Notes under the pieces: generated by a model | Databases searched by the model: none | What the model was told of the DNA's origin: nothing | What the model saw: only the letters and a program-made list of their open reading frames with translations | Position numbers and translations under genes: made by a program | From: Microseira wollei NIES-4236 | GTDB lineage: Bacteria; Cyanobacteriota; Cyanobacteriia; Cyanobacteriales; Aerosakkonemataceae | Reading direction: 5' to 3' | Length of the DNA: 48,502 nucleotides | Assembly: GCF_020521235.1 (NCBI RefSeq) | Contig: NZ_BLAY01000066.1 | Span: 1-48,502, forward strand | Shown: positions 7,815 through 16,295 of the stretch, piece after piece | Layout of the letters: each line of letters starts with the position of its first letter | How positions within the stretch are numbered: position 1 is the first letter of the stretch

Positions 7815-8157
7815 ATGACTGATATTTTCCGTCTATTTGGATGAAGATGTAGATGTGCTTGTGGCTAGCTTATTACGTTCTCGCGGTTTTGAGGCAACTA
7901 CCGCAAAGCTTGCAGGACAGCTGGGAAAGACTGATGTAGAGCAACTAGAGTACGCTGTGAGTCAGAAAGCAGCTATTCTCACCCACAATCGGAATGATTT
8001 TGAGGCGATCGCACGGGAGTATTTTGAACAAGAGATGTTGCATTACGGCATCATCGTTGCTGTGAGGAACCCGTATCAGGAAATTGTGCGAAGGCTACTT
8101 ACAATCCTCAACAGTACAACAGCCGATGAGATGGAAAACCAAATTCTGTATATTTGA
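7815..8157 (+). pseudogene. DUF5615 PIN-like toxin, frameshifted after the fourth codon
   Basis: ATG at 7815 begins MTDIF, but the conserved start of the family (SVYLDEDVDVLVASLL) is in the next frame. Removing one T from the TTTT run at 7825-7828 gives MTDISVYLDEDVDVL and one open frame to 8157. The body is typical: aspartates in YLDEDVD, LTHNRNDFEAIA, and the tail HYGIIVAVRNPYQEI. DUF5615 proteins are PIN-domain-like ribonucleases. In the shifted frame no ATG or GTG precedes the catalytic LDED motif; only TTG at 7837 could start and would remove the first strand. It may be a null mutation, slippage-switched, or a sequencing error in a homopolymer. Confidence 0.8.
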
Positions 8158-8162
8158 AGAAC

Positions 8163-8212
8163 AGCGAAGTCTCCTATCTGTCAGAAGTTGCTGATGGGTG
8201 GGAGACTTCGCT
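8163..8212. repeat. GCGAAGTCTCC hairpin repeat, copy 3 (complete)
   Basis: AGCGAAGTCTCC (8163-8174) pairs perfectly with GGAGACTTCGCT (8201-8212) across a 26-base loop. It lies 5 bases after the DUF5615 stop and could also act as its terminator. Confidence 0.75.
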
Positions 8213-8314
8213 TATCAATACGTAACCAATTAAGTTATGCAAACACAACTTGAATCAAAAGAAAACACAATTTACCTCTACTTTCGAGGCGTATTTGTTG
8301 GTGTAGCATAAAAT

Positions 8315-8584
8315 ATGCGGATGGATATGTGGTACATGGAAGGAGTTTGGAAACCAGAAGCTAAAGCTATGACTAGGCATCTTGAAGAAGACCTTAGATC
8401 GAGAAGTTTCCAAGAAGCACTGAACGGTATGAGAGGAAAATTAGTGAAATGGAGTTGTCAGCTAACAGAGAATCCGCAGGATAATGGATTAGCTATGTGT
8501 ATTTATGATGCGAGGATAGTTGTCCGAATGATAATCTATGAAGAAACTATTAAAGCACTTCGGAAAGATCCCAGTTGTTTGTAG
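8315..8584 (+). CDS. hypothetical protein
   Basis: An 89-residue frame starting MRMDMWYMEGVWKPEAKAMT, rich in charged residues, with a predicted helix-strand mix and no membrane segment. I do not recognise it. A shorter upstream frame (8237-8307, 23 codons) ends 7 bases before it. The gene is followed immediately by a dispersed repeat. It may be the remnant of a longer gene. Confidence 0.35.
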   Translation: MRMDMWYMEGVWKPEAKAMTRHLEEDLRSRSFQEALNGMRGKLVKWSCQLTENPQDNGLAMCIYDARIVVRMIIYEETIKALRKDPSCL

Positions 8585-8586
8585 TA

Positions 8587-8655
8587 GTAGGTTGGGTTTC
8601 ACTATAGTTAAACCCAACAGTCTGAGGATAGGTTTCGTACCTCAACCCAACCTAC
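8587..8655. repeat. GGTTGGGTTT inverted repeat
   Basis: GTAGGTTGGGTTTC at the left end is mirrored by CTCAACCCAACCTAC at the right, with an internal AAACCCAAC. The same core occurs after the gene ending at 47551. It is a common type of cyanobacterial intergenic repeat. Confidence 0.65.
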
Positions 8656-8714
8656 AAAATCTACAAAATCTCAAGCTAGACCAAATCCGGATTGATGATA
8701 CCCTTGATTTTATA

Positions 8715-8759
8715 GACCGCGAAGGCGGTCTTTGTTTGTGTAGCCGCGACTTCAGTCGT
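8715..8759. repeat. double hairpin repeat before the LysE-type gene
   Basis: GACCGC-GAAG-GCGGTC (8715-8730) is followed by TTTGTTTGTGTAGCCGCGAC and a CGACTTCAGTCG stem. The GTTTGTGTAGC core is shared with the palindrome at 19968 and with the two elements at 20681 and 31627. Confidence 0.6.
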
Positions 8760-8773
8760 TAGGCATTATCCCC

Positions 8774-9397
8774 ATGCAAAGCAATATGACATTTAGCAGT
8801 ATCCTTGCATTATTCAGTGCCATGATTGTTCTGGCATCTATTCCCAGTATCAGCGTACTTGCTGTCACCACAAGAGCGGCTACATCTGGATTTATTCATG
8901 GTGTTTTAACAACCATAGGAATAGTACTTGGCGACATCATTTTCATAATCATAGCCATTTGGGGTTTATCGTTTCTTGCTGAAACGATGGGTAACCTATT
9001 TGTGCTAATAAAATACCTTGGTGGTGCTTATCTTATGTTGTTGGGAATAGGGTTATGCAGGTCAAAATCGCAGGACGTGGCAACCGAGGAGGTTATAGAA
9101 TCCTCTTTGCTGTCCAGTTTTATGACTGGACTGCTGATTACATTAGCCGATCAAAAAGCCATCTTATTTTATTTTGGCTTTTTTCCAGCTTTTCTTGATA
9201 TTTCTAAAATATCTTATTTTGATACCGGCATCATCATAGCGATCGCTATAGTCGCCGTAGGCGGTGTAAAACTTGGTTATGCATTCATGGCAGATAGAGC
9301 TAGATTGCTTATTAATTCTAAAATAAGAAACAGAATAAACATTGCCGCTGGCTGTGTAATGATTGCTGTTGGAGTATTTTTAGTGACAAAACCTTAA
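8774..9397 (+). CDS. LysE/RhtB family amino-acid exporter
   Basis: A 207-residue membrane protein with about six hydrophobic helices and the LysE-family layout: an N-terminal helix ending in a P-S-I-S-V-L block, the turn TTRAATSGFIHGVLTTIGIV with an ordered G-x-x-x-G helix (GIVLGD), and the second half IKYLGGAYLMLLGIGLCRSK. This family exports amino acids or related metabolites across the plasma membrane by proton exchange; the substrate is unknown here. A second possible start is the ATG at 8786 (MTFSSILAL). Confidence 0.85.
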   Translation: MQSNMTFSSILALFSAMIVLASIPSISVLAVTTRAATSGFIHGVLTTIGIVLGDIIFIIIAIWGLSFLAETMGNLFVLIKYLGGAYLMLLGIGLCRSKSQDVATEEVIESSLLSSFMTGLLITLADQKAILFYFGFFPAFLDISKISYFDTGIIIAIAIVAVGGVKLGYAFMADRARLLINSKIRNRINIAAGCVMIAVGVFLVTKP

Positions 9398-9544
9398 TCA
9401 TAATATCAATATTTTTTGTTTAAACCCTCTGGCAGGATTGACTTTTATTGTTTTTGTGATATGGTTGTAGTAAGATTTAAATTATGCAGTCATATGAGTT
9501 ACGATTTTGCCATGGGGATTTGTGACCTAAACAAGCTCAATTCC

Positions 9545-10264
9545 ATGACTAAATATCCCAGTATCCCTACATACCATACACTAGGGGATAAAGGAGCTTT
9601 ACTAGAAGAGACGGTTAGTTTTGATGGCGAGGTTATCCTGACAGAGAAAGTAGACGGTACTAACTCTCGCATCATTCTTTTGCCTGATGGTAACTTTGTC
9701 TTAGGTAGCAGAGAAGAATTGCTGTTTGCAAAAGGCGACCTGATTGGCAATCCGGCACTCGGTATCGTGGATGCCCTCAAAAACGTTGCAGACACATTGC
9801 CCCAGGCACAGAGTGAGATTGTTGTTGCATACCTTGAACTTTATGGGGGTAAAATTACGGCTGCTAGCAAGCAATACACGTCACAGCAAAACATTGGTTG
9901 GCGACTGTTTGATGTTGCAGTCCTCACAGAAATAGAAGCGTTGTTCTCTAAATCTGTTCAGCAACTAGCAGCATGGCGGGACAATGGTGGTCAGGCATTC
10001 CTTGATGAAGAGCAACTCAATAATGCGGCAAAAAATTACGGATTTGAGCTAACGCCGCGAATTGCCACAGTTGCGGCGCTGCCAGTTAGTATTCAAGAAA
10101 CCTATGAATTTCTTAAGGCAACGCTGCCGCAAACTAAGGTTGCACTCGATGAGGGTGCAGGTGGTCGAGGCGAAGGTATTGTGGCTAGAACCGTTTCCAG
10201 AAATGCGATCGCAAAATTGCGGTTTGAGGATTACGAACGTCATGCTAAACGTCGTGTTAAGTAG
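9545..10264 (+). CDS. ATP-dependent RNA ligase, Rnl2-like
   Basis: From MTKYPSIPTYHTLGDKGALL this is a 239-residue nucleotidyl-transferase-fold ligase. Motif I is EKVDGTNSRI, whose Lys would carry AMP; a motif III-like block is AYLELYGGKITAAS; motif IV is EGIVAR; motif V is AIAKLRFEDYER with the conserved lysine. Such enzymes seal nicks in RNA and serve in tRNA or other RNA repair. There is no obvious partner (kinase/phosphatase or RtcB) beside it. Upstream in-frame starts would add a tail without motif content, so ATG 9545 is preferred. Confidence 0.8.
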   Translation: MTKYPSIPTYHTLGDKGALLEETVSFDGEVILTEKVDGTNSRIILLPDGNFVLGSREELLFAKGDLIGNPALGIVDALKNVADTLPQAQSEIVVAYLELYGGKITAASKQYTSQQNIGWRLFDVAVLTEIEALFSKSVQQLAAWRDNGGQAFLDEEQLNNAAKNYGFELTPRIATVAALPVSIQETYEFLKATLPQTKVALDEGAGGRGEGIVARTVSRNAIAKLRFEDYERHAKRRVK

Positions 10265-10378
10265 GATAGGCCATTGATTGACCCATTTTGAGACTACTAC
10301 AAACCTGTTTCAACGTGTCAGTTGCGTAAGTCCTGTGTGATGTTGTTTGTTAGGCTATACAAGAATAGGAACGTTGCT

Positions 10379-10825
10379 ATGAATGAGAATTTTGGTTCGA
10401 GTACTTTAATTACACTGGGTGAGGCGATTCAAAAATTGCGCGCATCACAGCATGAAGGCGACATGACAAACAAAATGTCGGCGGAAATAACGCAAGCATT
10501 AGATCGGCATGATGCAGTACACGTGTTGTTTAATTGTGGCACTTCTATGGAGGACGAAATCGCTGCACATATATGGATGGTCTTTGGCACAACGGCAAAA
10601 ATCAGCAAGATGCATCGCGCAGTTGCTAACCAAGAGCATCGCAATGTTTTGTCTAATATTGGACACCTCAAATTGATCGGCATCTGGTTTACCTGCCTTC
10701 CACGCATCATTGCCATTATCTCCAAGAGCTTACGCATGAAAAAGAGGCTAGCTGTAGAGGAACTTTCCCAGCTAAAGGAACAATCCATAGTTGAAATTCG
10801 CCGAGAACACGGCATCGTCCTGTGA
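10379..10825 (+). CDS. hypothetical protein
   Basis: A 148-residue frame from MNENFGSSTLITLGEAIQKL. It is mixed alpha/beta with a hydrophobic middle (LIGIWFTCLPRIIAIIS) that could be one short membrane or buried helix. No family is recognised. It follows the RNA ligase on the same strand with 114 bases between, so co-transcription is possible but not shown. Confidence 0.55.
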   Translation: MNENFGSSTLITLGEAIQKLRASQHEGDMTNKMSAEITQALDRHDAVHVLFNCGTSMEDEIAAHIWMVFGTTAKISKMHRAVANQEHRNVLSNIGHLKLIGIWFTCLPRIIAIISKSLRMKKRLAVEELSQLKEQSIVEIRREHGIVL

Positions 10826-10892
10826 ATGCAAGAGTGTCTCACAAAGTCAGAACTTACGCAAGACGAGAAAAGAAACAAAGGTGAGACCTTGA

Positions 10893-11204
10893 ATGATGTC
10901 CGTTTGATTACCCATAGTTAGGACTGATATGATGTCCGCCTAATTACCCTTAATAAAAATCTCAGAGCGTCACCGTGTCACCGTTCTCCCAAGTCATTCC
11001 TAACTATGGGTGAAGAACCGGACATGATATGACGCTCTGACGCGGTGACACGGGGATGCTCTGAGTTTTAATTATGGGTGATATCATGTCCGCTTAATTA
11101 CTTGCAATAAAAACTTCGACCCGTCGCCGCGTCGCCCCGTCAGAGCGTCAGCCCTAATTATAAGTGTTCAACCGGACATGATATGAAAAGCCGGACATCA
11201 TATT
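10893..11204. mobile_element. nested cluster of GGACATGATAT-type miniature elements
   Basis: Six terminal motifs ATGATGTCC/ATCATGTCC or their complements occur here: 10893, 10929, ending 11030, 11081, ending 11184 and ending about 11200. They read best as a 104-bp element (10927-11030) inside a longer one, beside another 104-bp copy (11081-11184). Interiors contain mirrored CAGAGCGTC/GACGCTCTG blocks. No coding potential. Confidence 0.7.
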
Positions 11205-11284
11205 ACCCTTTCCTGCTAGCTCTAGTATTGACAGCAAATGTGACGAGAAAGTGACAGCCGCAGTTCAATTGAATTGAATGTAGA

Positions 11285-11443
11285 TAACTCAAGTTGCTAG
11301 TTATCTCATGGATAGGAGCTAATGGCTAATGGCTAATGGCTAATGGCTAATAGCTAATGGCTAATGTCAGTAAAAATCCTATATTAGCAAGCTGGCAATT
11401 AGCCATTAGCAAAGCCCTTGTTTATAACTAGCAACTTGCGTTA
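11285..11443. mobile_element. AAGTTGCTAGTTAT-type miniature element with heptamer repeats
   Basis: Terminal inverted repeats TAACTCAAGTTGCTAGTTAT (from 11285) and its complement ending about 11443 flank TAATGGC heptamers and the core TAAAAATCCTATATTAGCAA. Two more copies lie in tandem at 40916-41183. Confidence 0.75.
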
Positions 11444-11460
11444 GATAGAAATTTAAAAAT

Positions 11461-12159
11461 TTAAGGGCGGCGGTTGTATAACCCAAATAGGGGGCCAAGA
11501 ATCGCTCCAAAAACGAAGCCTCCAGCGTGCGCCCAGTAGGCTATGCCGCCACTTTCCATACCAACATTGGTGCGAACTTGTAAGCTAGCAAATCCATAAA
11601 AGGCTTGCTGGAAAAACCAAAATCCCAAAAATAAATAGGCAGGAAGTCTTGCGGTAGTTATAAAGAATCCCAAGGGAATTAAAGTCAAAATTTCGGCGCG
11701 CGGGAAACGGAGAATGTACGCACCCAACACCCCAGCAATTGCACCGCTTGCACCCAAGGAGGGAATGGTAGAATTTTGTGAGAAAACCCACTGGCTTAGC
11801 CCTGCTAAAACGCCGCAGCTTAGGTAAAAAATCAAATATTTTATATGACCCAAGCGGTCTTCAATGTTATTGCCAAAAATCCACAAAAACAACATATTTC
11901 CCGCAATATGTAAAAACCCTCCATGTAAAAATTGCGATGTAATCAAAGTCATCCACTCAGGAATCCCTTGACTTCCCGCGCCAATCGGACAAGTGGCTGA
12001 AAGCTGGCAGGGTACTAACGCCGCAGCGTATAAAAACCTCTGTAACTGCTGCGGCGTTAGGCTCACTTGATAAAGAAAAACGAGAATATTAGCCGTAATT
12101 AACCCATAGTTAACATATGCGGTAGTTGTGGTGGGGTTGTTATCGCGTAATGGAACCAC
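11461..12159 (-). CDS. rhomboid-family intramembrane serine protease
   Basis: A 232-residue polytopic membrane protein. The catalytic serine lies in PSLGASGAIAGVLGAY (GxSG motif) and the catalytic histidine in YWAHAGGFVFGAILG. The family HxxGNMLFLW-type helix is seen as FLHIAGNMLFLWIFG. Rhomboids cut transmembrane substrates within the bilayer; the substrate is not known. Six transmembrane segments can be traced. Its upstream neighbour is the P-type ATPase remnant, with 42 bases between. Confidence 0.93.
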   Translation of the reverse strand: MVPLRDNNPTTTTAYVNYGLITANILVFLYQVSLTPQQLQRFLYAAALVPCQLSATCPIGAGSQGIPEWMTLITSQFLHGGFLHIAGNMLFLWIFGNNIEDRLGHIKYLIFYLSCGVLAGLSQWVFSQNSTIPSLGASGAIAGVLGAYILRFPRAEILTLIPLGFFITTARLPAYLFLGFWFFQQAFYGFASLQVRTNVGMESGGIAYWAHAGGFVFGAILGPLFGLYNRRP

Positions 12160-12201
12160 GGTTTTTTTCCTCTAACAAGTGAACATTTGAGCGGGATTTC
12201 T

Positions 12202-12642
12202 TCAATCGAGTGGGTCAAAGCGTTTGAACAAGAGGGCGACGATAACTACGGGTAAGCCTACTCCAATACAAATCAATGCTTGAGTCAAATTGAGGGGGAA
12301 GGTATCGAGTAACTGATTCATTATACTCCACTGACTAAAGATAATTTGCAGAATCAACAAACAAGCAATCCCAATCGCGGGTGCATAAGCAATCTTTTCA
12401 GATTTCCCGGCTAGTTTAGCTACCAGCGATGGGATAAATTGACTGATACTCAAAAGATAAAAGGTTTCGGCGGCAACTAATGCTTGAACTGCTATTGTTC
12501 TGGCTAAATTTACATTATTTGTGGTTGGCAAACCCCATTCAAACATGTCAAAGGTAATCAGACAATTGACGATGGTAATTGCCAAGATCCGCCTGAGTAC
12601 GTTACCCGTTAGTAAAGGATCGTTGGGGTGGCGCGGGGGAAA
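12202..12642 (-). pseudogene. 3' remnant of a P-type cation ATPase
   Basis: The frame 12642 to 12202 reads FPPRHPNDPLLTGNVLRRI, a typical cation-ATPase block, then about four membrane helices of the C-terminal transport domain and ends FKRFDPLD. The nucleotide-binding and phosphorylation domains (DKTGT) are absent. The open frame stops being homologous exactly at 12642/12643, where a different, oppositely oriented gene remnant begins. It is a C-terminal fragment of about 147 residues from a protein normally near 900. Confidence 0.85.
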
Positions 12643-13271
12643 CCGACGCTGTTAGATTTAGGTATTGCCGTGGCGGCTGGTGGTATCAGCGGATACGCTA
12701 AGGTAGAACCGAAGATTTCTGGGAGTTTGGCGGGGACAGCGATATGCCGACCGCACGCTACGCGAACGCAGTTGCTTTAATGCCTCCGATTTGCGTCATT
12801 GGTTTAGGATTATCGCAAGCAAATTGGTCGCTAAGTTTAGGAGCAACCTTACTTTATCTCACCAATTTGTTGGGCATTACCCTTTCTTGCATGTTGACCT
12901 TTCTCGTAGCAGGATATACCTCTTTGGTGCGAGCAAAAAAACCTTTGATGTGGACTTTAGGTTTTACGGCAGTTCTGCTGATTCCTTTAGGTTTCAGTTT
13001 TGGTGAATTAGTTCGTCAAGCGCAACTGGAAACCAGTCTGCGACGAGCGTTGTTAAACCGAACTGTTACTTTTCAACGAGTGCGATTGCTTACAAGCGAA
13101 ATCAACTGGTTAACCAGTCCGCCAGAAGTGCGTTTAAGCGTCAGAGCAAAAGATCCAGTAACCCCAAAACAGGTGCGGTTATTGGAAGAATTTGTCGAAG
13201 CAGAAATGGGTCAACGTTTTACTTTAATTTTTGAAGTCGGTCAAATCGAAGAAGTCTTGCGAGAAGATTAA
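12643..13271 (+). pseudogene. 3' remnant of a DUF389 (TIGR00341-like) membrane protein, frameshifted
   Basis: Frame 12643 reads PTLLDLGIAVAAGGISGYAK and KVEPKISGSLAGTAI, then shifts; the continuation VALMPPICVIGLGLSQANWS is in another frame and runs to 13271. The shift is caused by a 23-bp small repeat at 12744-12766 inside a former GCGATCGC site; removing it gives GTAIAVALMPP, the family sequence. The 5' half of the gene is missing. The C-terminal soluble domain (PVTPKQVRLLEEFVEAEMGQ) is intact. The ATG at 12744 belongs to the inserted repeat. Confidence 0.85.
12739..12771. repeat. GATATGCCGACCGCACGC small dispersed repeat inside DUF389
   Basis: GCGAT is followed by ATGCCGACCGCACGCTACGC GAA and then CGCAGTT. 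Without 12744-12766 the host reads GCGATCGCAG, a HIP1 site. Related copies are at 28945, 30270 (double) and 43610. Elhai and colleagues described very small mobile repeats of this size in Nostoc. Confidence 0.75.
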
Positions 13272-13280
13272 TAACTCGGG

Positions 13281-13543
13281 GTAATTGCTAATTGCTAATT
13301 GCTAATTGCTAATTGGTGATTTTTCTTTTCTATTAGCCATTAGCCATTAGCCATTAGCCATTGGTGATTTTTCTTTTCTATTAGCCATTAGCCATTAGCC
13401 ATTAGCCATTGGTGATTTTTCTTTTCTATTAGCCATTAGCCAGCCATTAGCCATTGGTGATTTTTCTTTTCTATTAGCCATTAGCCAGCCATTAGCCATT
13501 GGTGATTTTTCTTTTCTATTAGCCATTAGCCAGCCATTAGCCA
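13281..13543. repeat. heptamer repeats and a five-copy 45-48-bp minisatellite
   Basis: TAATTGC heptamers (13281-13314) lead into five copies of GGTGATTTTTCTTTTCTATT plus two to four TTAGCCA heptamers, starting at 13315, 13363, 13411, 13456 and 13501. Period is 48 then 45 as one heptamer form changes. The last heptamer supplies the stop codon of the AI-2E-type gene. Confidence 0.9.
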
Positions 13544-14580
13544 TTATTTTCTACCTGCATTTCTTTAACTTCAAATAAACTAATCAATACTCCAGCAATG
13601 GGAATTGATAGAAAAATCCCGACCAACCCTGCAACTTTAGCCCCCACTAATAACGCAAAGAACATAACAACTGGGTTCATATTAATCGAACCTTGCATAA
13701 TCCGAGGCATGAGCAGATTTTCCTCTACCTGTTGGAGCAAAACACAACCGATTAAAACTTTAAGGCTTAGCCAAATTCCTTGAGGTAATATAATTAAACA
13801 AACTAGACTAATTCCGATAGTGGCTCCGATGCCGGGAATCAGGTCGAAAACGCCTGCAATCGCTGCCATTACTAAGGCATAAGGAATTTGTAATATAATA
13901 AATCCAATAAACGCCGAAATTCCCAAGAAAATTGATAAAAGTAACCGCCCCCAAAAGAAGCCTAAAAAGTTTCTTTGAATTGCCTCATTCAGTCTCCCGC
14001 GCAGATTTACTGGAAAAGCTTTAAGAATAAAATTCCAAATAATTTTTCCATCTAAGAGCATGAAAAAAGCTACAACGGCTACCAAAATTAAATCGACGAA
14101 ATTGGAAATTAAAGTTTGAAGCGTAGCCAAACCAATTCCAACTCCTGCTAAAGCTTGCTCGCGTAATTGCGCTTCAATCGCAGCGAAATCAACTTGAATA
14201 TTCCAGTTATTCAGAAGATTTTGGATGCGCTCTAAGAGTGCGATCGCTGATTCAAAAAGTTGAGGCGATTGACTTAGCAATTGTTCAGCTTGCGAGATAA
14301 TGGCAAAACCCAAAGTGCCTATCAAACCGCCAATAATTAGCAGACTCAGTAAAAAAACTCCGGTAACTGCTAGCCCCCGTGGTAAAAAACGAGCCACCCA
14401 CTGCACGGGATAATTCAGCAAAAATGCCAGAATAGCCGCAAATATAAAGAGCGCAATGACATTTTCAAAATCAGCCAAAATCTGGACAATTCCCCAGCCA
14501 AGAGCTAACAGTAACAAATAGGGAATCAGCTTGGTAGTGCTGAATCGATCCCAGAAGTTTCTTGTACTTGAATCATTCAT
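13537..14580 (-). CDS. AI-2E family transporter (PerM-type membrane protein)
   Basis: A 347-residue protein with about eight hydrophobic helices in the AI-2E/PerM layout: NFWDRFSTTKLIPYLLLLAL, FLLNYPVQWVARFLPRGLAV, an amphipathic central region (LSQSPQLFESAIALLERIQN), and the conserved PIPALVMAAIAGVFDLIPGI-like block (here IPYALVMAAIAGVFDLIPGI). Members export small molecules or ions; the autoinducer-2 role is known only for a few. The end MQVENNG and its TAA run into the heptamer repeat array, so the last residues are repeat-derived. Confidence 0.9.
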   Translation of the reverse strand: MNDSSTRNFWDRFSTTKLIPYLLLLALGWGIVQILADFENVIALFIFAAILAFLLNYPVQWVARFLPRGLAVTGVFLLSLLIIGGLIGTLGFAIISQAEQLLSQSPQLFESAIALLERIQNLLNNWNIQVDFAAIEAQLREQALAGVGIGLATLQTLISNFVDLILVAVVAFFMLLDGKIIWNFILKAFPVNLRGRLNEAIQRNFLGFFWGRLLLSIFLGISAFIGFIILQIPYALVMAAIAGVFDLIPGIGATIGISLVCLIILPQGIWLSLKVLIGCVLLQQVEENLLMPRIMQGSINMNPVVMFFALLVGAKVAGLVGIFLSIPIAGVLISLFEVKEMQVENNG

Positions 14581-14712
14581 TATTCCTGAAATTTTATCTT
14601 ATGAGTAAACCTTGCTACCATAGAATGAATTATGGCAGACAAGCTGCCATAATTCCTCTACCTGCGGTAATGTTCTTCCGGGAAGATGAATTTTTGTTAG
14701 ATCGCCGTAACC

Positions 14713-15453
14713 TTACCAAAAAACAAAAAAGTTGCGTTGATCCCAAAGGATGAATATACCGCTGATGGTAATGAGAGCGATCGCAAACTTGCGAAACTGT
14801 TCGTCGCTCATCTTTTGCAACACCAACATTCCGATCCAATTCGCTGGCGCTGCGGCAATCCCGATTACCAAACCATACCCAAGATACGGCAAAGTCAACG
14901 CCCCCAAAGCACCATAAGTTATCATTTTGGTGATATGCACCACCAAAACGTGGGCAGATTTGGTAGCGATCATCTTCTCTTTAACTAAACCATAATTAAG
15001 GTAAAATGGGTTGAGTATCGGGCCAATGCTGCCAATCAATCCTGAAAGAAACGCATAAACAAAACCAGCGGGTAAGAAAAACCAACTCTCAACTTTAAAA
15101 GATTGTTCTTTGTTCCCAAACCCGAAAGTAAAAATAGAACTAACGAGAAATAATCCCAGCAAAACTTGCAACCATTGCAGCGGCGTCCGAGTAAATGCAA
15201 ATGCTCCTAATATCGCTCCCAAAACCGACCCAGGCAAGTACCACAAAGTTAACTCCCAGTCAATATCCTGCCAAAGTTGTAAGGTTCTTTGCAAGTTACC
15301 AAACAGCATTCCCGTCGTTACAACTGGCGGGACGGCTGGCGCTTCCAAAAGGAAATTGACCATTGGAATAATGATAAACGGACTACCGCCACCCGCGAGG
15401 CTGCTGAGAAACCAGGCAATAAAACTGGCTAGCGTTAATAAAACGATCGTCAT
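14713..15453 (-). CDS. TauE/SafE (TSUP) family sulfite/anion exporter
   Basis: From MTIVLLTLASFIAWFLSSLA this is a 246-residue protein with about eight membrane helices and the two-fold repeat typical of the family: SSLAGGGSPFIIIPMVNFLL near the front and FLSGLIGSIGPILNPFYLNY in the second half. TSUP proteins move sulfite, sulfoacetate or other organosulfur anions over the plasma membrane. An open frame continues upstream (to 15588) but lacks family similarity, and ATG 15453 fits homologs. It runs parallel to the AI-2E-type gene, 132 bases apart. Confidence 0.9.
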   Translation of the reverse strand: MTIVLLTLASFIAWFLSSLAGGGSPFIIIPMVNFLLEAPAVPPVVTTGMLFGNLQRTLQLWQDIDWELTLWYLPGSVLGAILGAFAFTRTPLQWLQVLLGLFLVSSIFTFGFGNKEQSFKVESWFFLPAGFVYAFLSGLIGSIGPILNPFYLNYGLVKEKMIATKSAHVLVVHITKMITYGALGALTLPYLGYGLVIGIAAAPANWIGMLVLQKMSDEQFRKFAIALITISGIFILWDQRNFFVFW

Positions 15454-15719
15454 GCAAGTGTAACTATTTACATTGCCATAATTGTAGAATTTGCGGGTTA
15501 ATTTTGGTATAACTAGCCGCACCTGGTAGATACCCGACAACTCAGCTAGCATAAATGAGCAAACAATAGCACAGGGACTGCCGCCCAATGGAGAATCTGG
15601 AACCGTCCACCAGGGGTGTACGGCACCGCCACCACTGGGTAAATCCTGACATAATTACATACAATTAAATTCATAAATTTTTTGTTTCGTTGTAGTAGCG
15701 CGTCTCAGCTAAAAAGTTA

Positions 15720-15745
15720 GGTTCGTAGTAAGTTTACTACGAACC
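15720..15745. other. perfect short inverted repeat
   Basis: GGTTCGTAGTAA (15720-15731) and TTACTACGAACC (15734-15745) are perfect arms with a 2-base gap, in a 386-base stretch (15454-15839) that otherwise holds no gene I can support. It could be an operator or a terminator for either side. Confidence 0.35.
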
Positions 15746-15839
15746 AAAAGTAGTTATATAATCTGTTGAAACTTTGAGTTAAAAAGGGAGAAAAGCCGGT
15801 TTTTTGCTTCGCATTATGCAGCTAAGCATCGCGGATTTA

Positions 15840-16001
15840 TCAATGAACAAAGCTGTACTGGGCAGCGATATAATTTTGTAGCCATTGTTCTGATACCCCT
15901 GTAATATAAGCAATCTCAGCCAAGGAAAACTTTGCCAACACCAGGTATTTGATCAATTCTTGGGTTCGCGGCGAAATCACCTGATTTTGGGAGTTTTGCA
16001 T
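15840..16001 (-). CDS. small helix-turn-helix protein
   Basis: This 53-residue frame reads MQNSQNQVISPRTQELIKYL, then VLAKFSLAEIAYITGVSEQW and LQNYIAAQYSFVH. The FSLAEIAYITGVSEQWLQNY part is a clear helix-turn-helix of the homeodomain-like or transposase N-terminal type. It may be a stand-alone regulator or the front of a degraded transposase; nothing downstream continues the protein. A start at ATG 16001 is the only choice. Confidence 0.55.
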   Translation of the reverse strand: MQNSQNQVISPRTQELIKYLVLAKFSLAEIAYITGVSEQWLQNYIAAQYSFVH

Positions 16002-16295
16002 AACTATCCGTCCCAAGTTTAGTTTTGTAAGGTTGACACTGTTTATAACCTATCGTCTTGGCAATTATCTGTCTGTACGCTACCGTACATTTCTTACCAA
16101 TTATTTTTCTCACCTTAAAATAGGGAGAGCGAGAGGCGAAAAGCGCGAACGCGCGCCCCGCATGGCGGGTAATATGTAATCAAGAACACATATCTTCTTT
16201 ACAAAAGAATCACTCTGGCGACAGGGATACTTACCACTGCGGTAAATTGTATGCTTTAAACGATAATGACTCAAAAAAGTTCCTGATTTATTTCC

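Noticed and set aside
12744-12766. ATG at 12744 as the true start of a 175-residue protein
   Set aside because: The ATG belongs to the inserted small repeat, and family similarity extends upstream in another frame.
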